A DNA stretch of 64,000 nucleotides from Lobosporangium transversale. Its lineage: Eukaryota > Mortierellomycota > Mortierellomycetes > Mortierellales > Mortierellaceae. A program made the translations under genes and the position numbers. Below the pieces are notes generated by a model. The model was not told the DNA's origin, did not search any database, and saw only the letters and a list, made by a program, of their open reading frames with translations. The stretch is taken from the NCBI RefSeq assembly GCF_002105155.1, contig NW_019029010.1:372001-436000 (forward strand). Reading direction: 5' to 3'. Shown here in pieces: positions 34,301 to 48,156 of this stretch (the first letter of the stretch is position 1; each line of letters starts with the position of its first letter).

Positions 34301-37300
34301 CAGGCTCCAGAGACGAGCTCATCCACGACTACTAACTCATCCACGACTACCGGCTCATCCACGACTACCAGCTCACAGTTCTGTGAATTGCGTTTATTCA
34401 GTGAACCCAGTGTTGCAGTACTCCACGTTCAACTTCGATTCTTTGGCATGCCACTAGCACAGAGGAGATCGATAGCTAAAGCACTCCAGGAAACGATCTA
34501 TCGCTTCCAGCCAGGACAGTCAGAGCGGAACAGTAGTTTAATAACGGGAGACGAAATTTCTCAGGCGAGTATACTCCGTTGTCAACGGCCCATCTATCGT
34601 CTTTTGATGCGACATTTAATCTGTGAGGTTCCTTTAGCACCTGAACATGAGACAGCGTTGATGAAATTTCGGACTCATGTTTCGGAACCCATCGGAGAGG
34701 AATCGGTTTTGCGATCATATATGGTCCACAAACATTGGGTATGGAAAGATCAAGTGCGTGACCCAGCTTATCTTGCAGAGAATAACTACATGGCCAGTCA
34801 AGACCTGGCATTCCAATACTTATGTGCTCAGCGCATAGGGGAAGGCTACCTACTAGCTTCTGCTCTCCCCAACCGTGTTTTATTCTACAAAGAAGTTGAC
34901 CTTCCTGAACAGCAGCATTCGCTTCTCCGAGGTTCAACCTCGATTCAATACCTTATTTCAAGAAGTCCTGCTTCAGGAGAGCTTGTCACTGAACTCTGGA
35001 TGGAGCCACCCTTGGATATGTGCCGACAAAACATATTTTCTAAAATTAAGGCTCAAATTATTGCTGTGGATCGCTTCGTACAATCTCGTCTGGCAACTTA
35101 TGAGGCAATTCATACCATCGGTCGCCTCCGCCTTCGGCCAGAGGTGAACGCGCAGTCGGAACGAGAGTTCGTATACCCATATCTGTTTGATCCAGCAACC
35201 CTTTTGCGACAGCAGCGACTCGTTACAGTCGCATTTGAAGCCCCTCGGCAGGGTTTACCAAGGGACGACCATTTTGGTTCAGAAACAGAGCCACAGAGAA
35301 AATGCATTCATACACTAGGGCTTGGAGCTAGTAATGGAGAAGGCCTTTCTGGCACACTAGCAGCGACTCCAAGCAGTAGCAGGGAGTTCTTTATGGTTAG
35401 GAATGCGAATGCCAGCACCACTAGCCTAACTCAATCTCTTCTGGAAGCGGAAGCTGGAGCCTCAAATGAAAACGAACTTGTAGCCGAATATAAGGATCAA
35501 ATAAGGGAACTTTGCTGTAGAGATCGCGATCTTGCAATGCTACATCTGTTTATGGAAAAGTCGCTTTCACATCTGGCAGATGGCGAGATTATACCGGGAG
35601 GTGAAGATGATGGATGTACACAACTCTTTATGGACATCAAGCTGTCAATCAAGCAGAGCGCAGAAGTCCGTCAGGCATTGATGGATTTTCACTGCGCCAA
35701 CTCTTTTCAGGATATTCGCTGTTTCGTTAAGAGCATCAACTCAAAGTTTTTCCGACTCATCATCATACCGAAGCTTGGAGCAGTTATATCTCATTTGACA
35801 AAGTTGCGTTCACTACCACCAAGAGAACAGGATGGGCGTAGTGAACAAATGCGACGGGATTTCTTGAGCTGTCTCATGTTTGAGTGCCTTCGCAGCAAGC
35901 CACTAGTGGATCTGTCCGAGTATAATGCAAATGCACTTGAGCAGAGCATGGCTTTATTTGAGCTTCATCCTGTCACGCTTGGTCCCTTGACGACACAGCA
36001 GCCGTTGCTTCCTCAACCAGTGGTTTATGAAGACCAAGGAAAAGCTCGAGTACAAGGATCAACGATTCAATTGATTCATTCAATTAGTCAGGCTTATTCA
36101 CATAGTTTTATTAAGGCTATCTATGCATCGCTTGTTGAAGGACATTCAATTGATAGCTCCGACTTGGCGAACGCCATCCAGTTTTGTTCTAGAACGACAG
36201 TTGATATTAACATTACTGGGTTCCTAAACACGCTTGAGGAAGGAAGACGGACAGGGACTTTGAGGTAAATTTTATTGGCAATGTTTTTCTGTATATAAGT
36301 AATACATCCAAGACACCTAATCAACTTCTGGTCATCATACTTATAGGGAGGACGTCAATGAGTTGTCTGCACGGTTCATGAATGTCCTGAAGCGTTCTTT
36401 CGATCTTGCACCCGTGCAAGGCTCAGGTCAGATTTACTTTTATCGACCTGCTCTGAAGAAACTTAGCACCGTCAAGCAGGTAAAGCCCAAGAACAGAAAG
36501 CGATCTCCAAGTGTCTCACGATCCGGATCAATTGATGCAGATTTGGAGGATGCACTCGCAGAAGTGATAGAGAGTGCAGAGCGGCCACTGTTTCTTCACT
36601 TAGAATGCTCGTTCCAGAAACCTTTGACCCCGGTACCCGATCTAGAAAAGGCGAACCTAAAGTCATCAGTCACTTTCCCAGTGACAGAAGTTCCTGTATC
36701 TTACATGTATAAAGATAATGGATCTCAAGAATACAATTATGCACCTACAAGCATCGGATTGGAATCACGTCCTGTTGATTCTGGAGATGGAACTATCGCT
36801 ATTCTACATCTAGTGATCTCCACACTTCCCATGCCTGAGGACTATGCAGGCCCCACGTTGAAGACAATTGACTCGGAGTCAAAAATTAATGTTGACAACA
36901 GTCAACTAACTGGCCTTCGAAGCCTGCAGCATCTCTTCCCAACACTAGAATCAACGCAGATCGAAGTGATTGCAGAAACTGAGGCAAGGTTAGAGTGGCT
37001 GGTCAAGGAGGAGGTCATGCATGGTTTAATGAACATGACGCCCATTACCACCGATATCTTGAGCCTAGTAGAGACACAGCTCAAGACCAAGAGTAATTTT
37101 GTCGACTTCCCCACGGCGATGACACTGCCTCTGACATTCGTAAAACGCAGGCGTGGTCACGACATATTCATGCAGGAACTCAGCAGGACTAATATGTATC
37201 CATACGAATTGCATCAGCTCGGACAGTACTTTTATTTGACAGAAAGTAGTGATGCACAGGTCAGAGAAGATGTGTCGGAAGACGGTATGAATGACTCGGG

Positions 37301-38438
37301 ACTTCAGGTTGATAATGAGACGTCACAGGACGATGACCTGCCATCCTTGTCCAACGGCCTTCAGGACGATTTGTCTCTGCAACCATCCAACGACCTCTGC
37401 CATGGGTTGGGTATTGTGATTTTACCGGACCCAAGGCCAACAAAGAAACCCTCTACCAGTCAACAAAATAGCAGTGACCATACACTTCTCAGGAAAAGGC
37501 ATACTTTTTGGCTGATTCTAGTCCCAAAAGACAGTTTTGTACAAATGTACTTTTTCTCAAGGTCTCTGTCGGAGGAATTTTGCAATGCCATCCAGGATCA
37601 TGTCCGGAAGGCCATTAATGATCTTTGCATTAAAGTCAATCAACTGACCTTACTACAGTCGCTGAATAAGACTCGGAACTGCAGTAAATACCTGGTACCC
37701 TGCGATGAAACAGACCCTAACGCTGACACAGAATCTGATCCAGATTCAGATGAGATTTCAGAAGAGGACAAGGCTTTGGTAACTGGTGGGCCAAAACAAA
37801 CGGATGATAATGAAACTCACAGGAAGTTCCAGCCCGGCGAGTTTGCATGTCCATTGGTGTACCGTGTAGCATGGCCGTTACATTGGCGTGTTAAAGCAGG
37901 TCAGGCGGTCAATAGTGTATTCCACCTAGGACTATTCCCGTTCGCTGTCCAAAACCGCAAAAACTACTTCGTCGTCGAGAGTCAAGATGATCATGATGAA
38001 AGCAAAAAGATTGTAGTACTATTGAAACTCAGCGAAGTAGACGTTCAACCTGATCAAGACTCCTCAATTGCGCCACAGGCATCAGAAGAGCAACGAGGAG
38101 TAGCATCACATTTCACAGCTAACAAGGCAGGAGACGACTCTTCTGCGGGTCAAAATGCTCCAATTCCAATCCAAAGCTTAGATGAGTCTGTATCACATAT
38201 AAACAGTCCACGCCCATCCCTCACTGCATCACCTGGATCCAGAACAATTGTCCCGCCGCTGATTAGGACAGAGACAAGAGAGCTAGTGATTGAGGTTTTC
38301 GGCGTGGAGCCTCCTGGCAAGCAAATAACTGTTGATCTGTTCAATCTACTGGAGAACAGATTTTATAACTCTGTTGTCCTCAATGTAGTATCAACGTTTC
38401 TGTCTCGTAATTCAACTTTGAAGTTCACACAAGCAGTA

Positions 38439-38472
<34 letters not shown>

Positions 38473-41400
38473 TACTGATATCTACTGAATTGCCTATTCA
38501 CTACCTGTAAAAAAAGTTTGGAGCTGTTAACAATCTTCGATTCGACCAATGGCGTAATTCATTGACATTAGGATGTGGATTTTATTCTACCCATAGACAG
38601 GCTAGAGTCCACACGCCGGGTACTAGAGATTCCTAATTTTATCAAGGTCCCATATGCGTTCTTGATGTACCTTAAGCAGAATCTATGTCTGTATCTCAGT
38701 CCACTGACAGGTCCTGACAAGATTAACGTTCTGGCACGATATTACCATGCGCAATATGGACGGTTCCCTACTACAGAACGATCCCATGATAGGCAGGTTT
38801 TTTTATGTTTATTTTTATTTCCCTGGGGTATATTCCAACTATCTCCCTTACCTCGGATTACTGACTTCTTTGATTTTCTGTTTATTATAGGACTAGTCAA
38901 TCACATCAGTTGCAAATTGGAGACTTTTCGTTTTTTTATAATGCCGTTCAAAGTCGAACCCCTACTCCTATTGAGGCATGCGTAGGAGTTGGTTTAGCTG
39001 GAGTATGTCTTACGGTATTGGGTCAAGATATGAGACCGGTTTTCGAGGTTGGGTACCAAGAGGGCGATCATGACAGAGAGGATATTGAAAAATACTTTAC
39101 CCTATCCCCAAATACGAGTGGTCTAAAACCATCCAAGTACAGTTTGCTAATTGAAGTATGGCCCCAAGGGTCTGTCAATCCAAATGCGCTTCTCGACTCC
39201 ATCTTCCAAAGCTTCCGCCAAAGTCTTTGTGATGATATCATTGAGACATCCATTGATCAAGGACTTTGTCCTAGTGCGCGTGATAGGAGGAATGATATCG
39301 ATCAACTCGATGGCGAACCGTTGATTGGCGAACGTATCCAAAGGAACTTTATTGACCCATCATTTATGATCCTTCAACATGCTTATCAATGGAAGAATCC
39401 AGCGGTCCAGTCACTTATGCTGCAATACTCAATGCCGCCATGGATTATGGATTCGTTCCTTTTGGAACTAGATGAAATCATGACGGATGTTAGCGTCCAT
39501 TTTTCGCCGTTACTCATCCGCTCTATGGCTGATTCGAATCGCTACAAGGAATACAGAGCTTCTAGCGGGACTCGGAAATCATTCGGCGACATGACCAACG
39601 TTCGCTTTATTCTCATAGGAGGAATCCAAGATTTAAGCGATGGTTACAGCTCAAACTACTATGGCCGCCGAACGAGCATGGGAAGTGAGCGTTCGCATTC
39701 CCGTCGTAGCTCGCTTGCCGAGGGAGCTAGTCTTCACCATTCTCACAAGACATCCACTCATTCTTCACAGCAGCATCCCAAGCGTCAACTCGAGGATATC
39801 AAGATGTACCCGAATGCTGTCACCACTAGTGCTCAAGATGAGACCATGCTGACTCGCAATTGCTTTGTGATGATTACGGCGAATGGCTTTGGTCTGCAGG
39901 CGTACACTTACAACTGGAGCAAAACATACCATGAATTTATGTTCTCTGGTATTGAGAAGATTGTTAGGTGGCACAAGGATCGTATGAGATTGCTAGATAA
40001 CATTCTGTTACAGAAAATGGGACTCTTCCACCATGTACCATCCATGCTCTCTCCACCACCAGCACCCATTGCGTTACCACCAATCACACAAATGACTCCT
40101 GCAGTCGTACCGAGCATGATTCACAATCTTCCTCGAACAGCCGTTGCTAGCTCGCCTCACCTTGGATCCAATTTGCGTACCGGGCTTACAGAGCCAGTCA
40201 TCGGCACACCCAACGTCTCCAAGACAATAACGGCGACAACGACAACATCCCCGAAACCTCAGTCAACTTCAGCTGTGATCTCGGATGTAGCCAGTCTAGC
40301 TAGTCTAGTGGAGGACCAGTTCCCTAATCGATCGCGCATACCTCATGTGGGTACTAGTATTTATGGAAACGATGACAGTCGCGCCGAGCAATTTAAAGTG
40401 TCCTCAAGTGCATTACCGCTTATATCGAGATCTAACGCACCGGCTGGTACTACATCTACTCAGTCTCGGAACCAAAGCCAGTCTACACTATCAACCGAAC
40501 AAAGTCACTCTGTAAATGCGGTTTTCAATGCAGGGTTGGATGTAGATCAAATATTACGGGACTATTGCCTTGAGCCACTGGAGGCACCCCGTGATGAGGA
40601 TCAGATTCAGGATGAGGTCCAACGACATGGCAAACTCTTCTTGGACACGTTCACATATCATATTAAGAATGCTGAGGATCAGCAGAACGCATACAATGTT
40701 TACCAGAAATGGTCAAAGCGTTATAGAGACCGTAAGGGTTCGCCCAATGCGCTACATGAGAACATGACCATATCAGATCTTGCCATCATGTTGCGCTCAT
40801 CTAGACTGCTCCACTTCTGTAGAACCCCACTGCTATTCACGGAGTTTTCCTCTTCGCTTTTCCAGCTCGCTAAAGATTCCTCCGGAGTGGCTGCAGTATC
40901 CGGCCAATGTTTAGGTGGAGTGAATTGCAAAGCGGTCGGGGGAGAAAATGCCTCTGTATCAGATCCTGTTGTTCAATGGTATAGTGCATTGGCTGAGACA
41001 TTCATGCGCGAGTATAGTCAATACCTCGCGACAGTTGGTATGCAACTCTTGATGTACGGTGAATCGAAATTTGACAAGGCAGTAGAGCCTTTGCATTCTG
41101 GAGGGCCATCATTCATGTCACAGTTTACAGTGTCCCAAACACTCTCGGTGCAGAGTCCTGCAGCCTTTTTGTTCAAATCATTGCAAGGAGGATCGATTAT
41201 GTGCGAGGTTCGACTCCAGGGTATGTTTGTTTGTGTAACTCTGTATACACTGAATCGACGCTACGGAAGACTCAAGCTGGCTGCACCAGGATTCGCGACT
41301 GCTGAAGCCAATAAGCAAAGCCTCAGGGCATTCACAGAGCAATGCGCGCGATTTAAGGATCGCATTCATGTCAACAGTTTTGTATATGACTTCCATTTAC

Positions 41401-44213
41401 GATATATTCATAGAATTTTGATGGAGTCGTCTAAGTTGAGTATACCCAGCTCATCAATTACAGGAATGGGATTTGCATCAGCTCCCTCGATGTCACTGCC
41501 GTTCTCTTTTGACTTGCTGGATGTTCTACATCAGTTCATGCAGTACCATTCGCGTCCAGCAGCCTATTCCAGGAACAGAATTTATCGTGGAGTATATAGA
41601 ATGAACGTGGCGCCAGGTGAGACAGAATTACCAGGCCATTTGTTTGAATATGTGATCAAAAACCCTCAGCGCTATGGATTTCAGGCTATTCATCATCAGA
41701 ATCGACCCAGAGCATGCTTTGTTTCAGGACGTGACCTACTAACTGGTTATTCGGGTGGCAGTCGCCGTAATGTCGATGATAATCTCGGATCTGGTCAGCA
41801 GGGTTTTGGTAGCGAGAATGTTGGCCAAAATCAAGGGCTTAAGGGCTTTGGTGTTGGAGCCAATAGAGGGGGGTTGTCTTCGAATCCGGAGAAAAAGACC
41901 TTTGGTCCCCACACACGACACACCAGTCATGACAGCAACTTGAACACGAAGCGGATATCGCGTAGGATGACCGCAAGCCGATCCAGCCATACCATCAAGG
42001 AATCTCCAATCCTGGAAGAAGCTGGTGTGGAGTATGTATTGGTCATCTCAGATGGGGAGAGAGATAGTCTGGGGCTTACAGTTCATTACTACCTATTGAT
42101 TCTGAGAGAAGAAGAGGTAGTCAAAAAGCTGGAAGAGCGCCATGGGCCACTGGTTAATGCCAAGGATCGCCTCCTTGCTGCTAACCATAGTCTCTTAGTT
42201 TTACGAGAGAGCAGTGGAAGTCCAGGATCTATTAATCAAGGAGGGATTGGCAGTCTAGCAGTAGGTCGATCTAATGTTATTGGAAACCAACTTCAACCAG
42301 CGCAACCTATAGGAGATGAAGATGGTTTGGTATCAGAGCCCAAGCTATTGAGTGTGAATCAGAATGCAAATCTGCCTTTGCAAGAGAAAAACAGTAGTGA
42401 AGAGCGCCTTATGGATGCAACAGAGTTACAAGAACGGATTACGGAACGAGCAGTCCTTGGAGATGTTGTTCGTGCAGCAGAGGTACGATTGGAACTAATG
42501 CTGAAGCAAGCAGCTCAGTTCTTTGACCGCGACTCACTCTGGGAGATGTTGCTGCAAGGCAAGATTGGCAATTCAGGCACGACCACAACCATACAGGGAA
42601 TTAATCCCTTTTTGGTTGGACCTCATCCTGTTAATACACCTGGCACGATGCTTTCCACAGATGCTGTGGATTATCTTTCCCATAACACTAGTAACAACCA
42701 AAACCACCATGGTGTAGGGCAGGACAATGCACTTAATAGCAATGCAGAGCTAGGCTTTGCAGACTTTCTGGCTCTCGGACAGAGATTCCATAGCACCCCA
42801 TTGGAAGAGATGGAGCCTGATTTTCGTGAGATCATCGAAGCGCCGGGTATTGACTGGGGCGAAGTCTTGTCCTTTTTGGCCCGGTTCTATTCTCGATGGG
42901 CTAGAGAATTTATGGAGCATGATGAAACACATATATCAGGGGTAGCCCATCCGACCCCTGAAGGCACTGGAGGTACAACAAGGTTGTTCGGGCGACGAGG
43001 ATCAGCTGAGCAAAGCATCAGGCCGTCTAGAGGGCGCCGACACCTTGTGATTTTCAACCCGCATAATCGAGATTTACTGGTGCACTTTGTAGTCAATATC
43101 AACACTTCGACTGCAGAAGAAAGAACGTGGGCCAAAACGGGAATCAAAATGATGGGCTCATTTGGTAGATCCCTAACATCCAAGCAGCAATTTGCTCGCT
43201 ATGGGAGCAAGGTGCAAAGTCCAGCGGGCCTAAATTCGAGATCTTCACGCCGAAGAAACTCTGGCGCCTCGTCATCATCAAAATTAAAGCCTCTTTTGCA
43301 GCCACATTCACAGCTCCAGGCACTACTGCTACCGCCTTCACACCCATCAGCGGCGCCAGCCCCCAAACAAAACCAGGCATTTTTAACCCGACCATCACTA
43401 TCAGATACATCAGCCCGTGTGTCATCCATGAGCTCGATTGCCCGCGTAGCTAGCTTGGCTATGTCTAAGGTCGCCAGTCGATTACAGAAATCGTCCTCTG
43501 GAAGCCGTGAAACCAACTCTTCATCTGACCCTAATGCAGACGCTACTACCAGTAGAGCAAGCTCGCGTGCGGGAAGCATTATTCTTGAAGACGATACACA
43601 ATCGGTGACGACGGCAACGGATAATAATGTAATGGATACGACGCATTTACGATTATCTCCTCACAGAACCGGACTATCTAAAGAAGAAAGGCCATCATCA
43701 GGCTTGCTCAATCCGGAACGTCCTGTAATCCGTCGAACACGAAAGATCAGTGGTACTAGTCAGAGTAGTCAGGGCAGTCAGCACATAGGACTAGGTATAG
43801 AAAAGTCAACGCGACAGAGGCAGTCCACCACAGGATCGGAACGATTTAGTGAGCACATTACAGGAGGCGAAAAAGCAGGTCTAATTGTCGATTCTGAGCG
43901 TGGACCAGAAGATCCGGATCATAGCAACAGCAATGCTGGAGAAAGCGAGAGCCTTCATCATGATAAGCATGTGGATGTCAGTGTAAACGAAGGAAAGGAA
44001 GAAGAGGATTTTGATGTTGATGATACCGAAGAAGAATATGAGGATGAGGACGATGAGGGTACATATGAAGACGAATTTGATGAAGCAGGTGCTAACGTCC
44101 AAGTATTCTCTGTCAGTCGTGAGCCCAAGAGTGGATACAATTCAATTGAATCTGAGCATGTGGGCGACATCATTCGTACACTGTCGTTTTGGATCTGGAA
44201 AATGCAAAAATGA
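31393..44213 (+). CDS. SZT2: SZT2-like giant protein (KICSTOR scaffold subunit homologue)
   Basis: Model: 31393-31400, 31565-32103, 32224-32410, 32525-32594, 32714-36264, 36347-38435, 38572-38792, 38891-44213, about 3,995 residues (human SZT2 about 3,430). Co-linear similarity to SZT2 runs along the length: TRVFCINKKYRSVFLVDVSS (near 210), CLSGLAERF, LVVITDGV (near 405), RIRQGFRI, ADVEF-like DVDFILPIDRLESTRRVLEI, LKYLRQNL-like MYLKQNLCLYLSP, LLIEVWPQGSVNPNALLDSI, and QAYTYNWSKTYHEFMF before LLQKMGLFHHV. The DxSxS and ITDG pair suggests a von Willebrand A-like fold. In animals SZT2 links GATOR1 to KICSTOR for amino-acid control of mTORC1 at the lysosome. The N-terminal 180 residues are Gln/Ser-rich and the C-terminus is acidic. 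Uncertain: the 8-nt first exon (alternative start ATG 31608) and the last intron, read here as GC-AG. Confidence 0.85.
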
Positions 44214-44409
44214 GAGAAAAAAGGCTTTCCTAACAGCAATTTATTTTATCTATACATATAACTTTAATACATGCTTTCTATCTTTTACGTTATACACTAT
44301 CCATTCTCTCACACACAAACAAACAAAAAATGCTACATTTAATTATTAGAATTAAGATAATAGATGATGTAAATGTTTTTAACATCAAATCATAATAATT
44401 TGCTGTTAT

Positions 44410-47400
44410 TTATACTATGACTCCGCGCATGAATTCAACCAGACGCTCTGCATAACGGCCTGGTTCTTCAACAGAGACCTCAGCATGTTGAGCGATTGGG
44501 TAAGAAACATGAAGCCTCTGCTGTTGCTGTTGGTGCTGCTGCTGATGATTATTATGATGAGGACCACCTTCGGAAGGTGGAGATGCCGATAATGATTGAG
44601 ATGAAGAAATAGTATCAGATTCTCGAATTTCAAATGACAATCTCGAATCTCTACTTCGTCCACTGAGATGGCTATGATGACTCGGTTGGCTTGAATGACT
44701 GTTTTGACTATATTGACTTAGTCGAGCACTGATCGATTTCGAAAACGGAACAGAAGTGCTTAGGCTACTCAGACGTGACCGAGCAGTAGGAGCACTTGTA
44801 GCTGTAGTTGTGGCCTGTGAATACGTGTTGGATGAAGAGGATGATGGGGTATGAGATGAAGAAGGCGTAGTAGCAGCAGTAGTAGTAGAAGTAGTAGTAG
44901 TAGCGGTGATAGCATGTCCTCCTTCTGAAGGTGGAGAGAGGGTACTCTCTTCTTGGCTGATTCTTGAAGAGGAGAATCCAGATGATGACGATAGTGAGGG
45001 TGATGACTCTAGATGTGATGTTCTATTGATGCTATTCGCTGTTGCTGTTGCTGTTGAAGGAAGATGACCTGGAGAAGTAGAGGAAGAAGACAAGGAAAGT
45101 CGTTCTGGGTCTTCTAACAAAACTGAGAGAGTTGAATGATTTGCAGAAGCAGGCAGATGCGAGTGTGAGTGCGAATGTGTATGTGAGTGCTCTAGAGCTG
45201 AGGGCAATGAAGGTTCGGATGCTGTTGCCTGTGGTAAAAGCTGATACAAGGATGAAAAATTTGAAGAAGACGAAGGTGTCCGATCATGTGTCAACGAATT
45301 CGGCAACGGTAATGATGAACCCGGAACTGGCAATGAACCTGGAGTTGGGATGGGCAATGGGCCTGGCAAAGAGGGTGCTGTGGCAGTAGTAGGGGTTGGG
45401 ACAGGAGTTGCACCTAGTAATCGCACATTAGCGCCCTTGATATTGCGTTCAAGCCATTTGACTAGGTTGTATTTTTGAAGGATGTCGATCAGTCCAAAGT
45501 AGTAGACGGCTTCAAATCCGTCCGGCGCCTCTGCACTTGGTACGCCCTGTGACCAAATGGGCATTTGATAGGCTTGCTGGTACTGTTGCTGTTGCTGTTG
45601 TTGTTGTTGTTGTTGTTGTTGATTCAGATTCCATGAGATATTGTAAATGGACTGGCCATTTTGTGATGGACCTGAAGCCGCCGCTATGGGAACATCAGCC
45701 TGCTTTTGTGATGACTCTTGTTGTTGTTGACTCAACAAGGCCTTGGCCTTAGTCTTGGTCGCATTCGTGGAAGTATTCGCCATTTCTAAAAGCTCAGGTC
45801 CCTGCAAGCTACTGCCATGATGGGCTTCCCCGGCCTTGACAGCTGCAGCCATACGAGGCTTGTAACGAACAGTCTGAAAGGAGTCAGGGTCAAAATGGTC
45901 TGCCTCTTCTTCTCCACCTTGCACCTTCTCACGTTTATTGATGTTCTTGTGCTTCTTTTTCTTCTTTTTCTCACTCTTTGTCTCTTGTCGACTTGAGCCT
46001 ACAGATCGCAATTCAACCTCCGACGACTGCTGTTGTTGTTGCTGTTGTTGCTGTAACTGTAGCTGTTGTCGTCTGGCATGTCCTGAGCTTACTCGACGAT
46101 GATGTCCATTGTTGTCCTCATTAGCGGCATTGCCCATCCTCACCATGCTCTCGCCAAAGAAATAAATCTCACATAATGCCTCCTGTGCTTTATCACCTAA
46201 ATCTTTCAAAAACATTCGTTGCTCTACAGTCATGCTCTGCGATAGATTTATGAATCGCCAAAGTCGATCCATTGTCAAAGAAGAGTTGTCTCGTTGATGG
46301 CCTGAGCCTACTGGTTCGGACTCTGTTGTTATTGTTGTCGTCGGGGCCATGCCATCGATATCATCACCATCACTCTCACTGTCACTACCGAGGTCACTGT
46401 CATCTGCGTCAGATCCACCTGAAGATACAGATGCCCGTCTACTATAGTCAGCGGATGATTCGTAGGGATGCTTTTCCTCCTTATCATTATTTTCTGAGAT
46501 TGGAATTTTTGGAATAATGCGAATGCCAACGAGTATACTGCACAAAAACCAATTAGAAAAGATAGAGATAATTGGATTAGTGATCTGATTATAAAAAATA
46601 AAAAAACGTGCATATAGAAGTTTTTGTATGACATATATTTACCTGTAATCCATAAAGCCATGCTTACGAAGCAATGCAGTGTCATCTTCCAGTTGTGTAA
46701 GCATCTCAACTCGCCTCTGTGGCCCCAAATGGATGAGACGCGTCTCGCCAGTGTATACTCTGTTCTGAAAATCCATCTCCTTCAAGGTAAGATGACTGAT
46801 ATCATCTACTACAACCTGCGACGATGTAACAGGCGCTGATGTGGAGAGTGGTGGCGCTGACTCCTCCATGCTTGGTCTCATAAAGGGTAGTTCATATTGC
46901 ATAGATGATACAGATGCGCGATTTTCTACTGAACTAAGTTCGCTCCTTCGAGAACGTCTTCTGATCAGATCCACAATCGGCCCTCCGCTACTAAAGGAAT
47001 CCACCTCTGTCGAACTTCTTCCAATCTCTGGTCGCATGGTGTCCTGCATATTAACACTTAATGTTGATCCATTTGCAGATGTTAGTGCTGCTAGTGCTGA
47101 TGTTGTTGTTGTTACTGGTGGCCGGTTTATAGGTAAGGTTCTCCGTCCTACATTCGATCCCTTGAAATCATAGCGCTCATGCACGACCTCAGGCGTGTCA
47201 AACACATTCGCTATTACAACCACAACCACTTTCGAGGGAAGTCCGTCGTCTTTCCCAGCAGAGAGCAGTGTCCCATTAAGATGTAAACGCTGTGCTGCTG
47301 AAGCATCGTTCTTAGTGGACCATGGTCTTGCTCCACCTGATGATCCATGATGATCTCTATCACCACCGGCGCCACTACTCATGCCTCCGGTAATACCTTC

Positions 47401-48113
47401 AATCCCTGTAGTTGACCCATTGCTTCCTCCCCCTGCTGGCGCCAGAATCTTGCCTCCTGCTAATCTTTCAAACGTATACATGCCCAAATATCTTGGCAAG
47501 AGTGTATTAGGGAATTTTTGAATATGGGCCAAATAGTCACTCAGAAACCCTTTTAAATTCTCAGGCTCTGCACCTCGGAGAGTCTTGAGTAGGAACCTGC
47601 CATGGTTATGAGAGGCAAAGAAGACGGCGTCGGATTTCCCGGGTGTCTTCATCACTGTCATGGGCTGTGATAAAGCCTCATCCATATCCGCAAGGGTATA
47701 GTTGAATTGTTCGCGGATGGTTTGAAAGACCATGGGGGCATGGTCTGTGAACTTGACACGACCATAGCTAGGGATATTCCATTCATGGACTTGTTCAGCT
47801 GTGAAAAAGTACCGGTCCAATGGAACACCGCCGCTCCCCAGCGGTGGAGGTATAGCACTAGCACCACCAAAGGCTGTCAAGGGCCGAGGAATAGAAGCAC
47901 TGAGAGGTTGGAAGAACATTGGCGAAGGCATACTTGTTACTCCAGGAAGGAGTAGAGGCGTAATCTTGAGCGGCGCAACTTTTTTCTTTGGTTCGCGAGC
48001 AAGACCAGAAGTAGGGATATGAGCAAGGGCTGGAGGGGAATCTATTGTTGCAGCAGTCGATGTACGCTCCTCAGGAGCACTATTAATAGCTACCGACCCT
48101 GTAGTTGAGGTTG

Positions 48114-48156
<43 letters not shown>

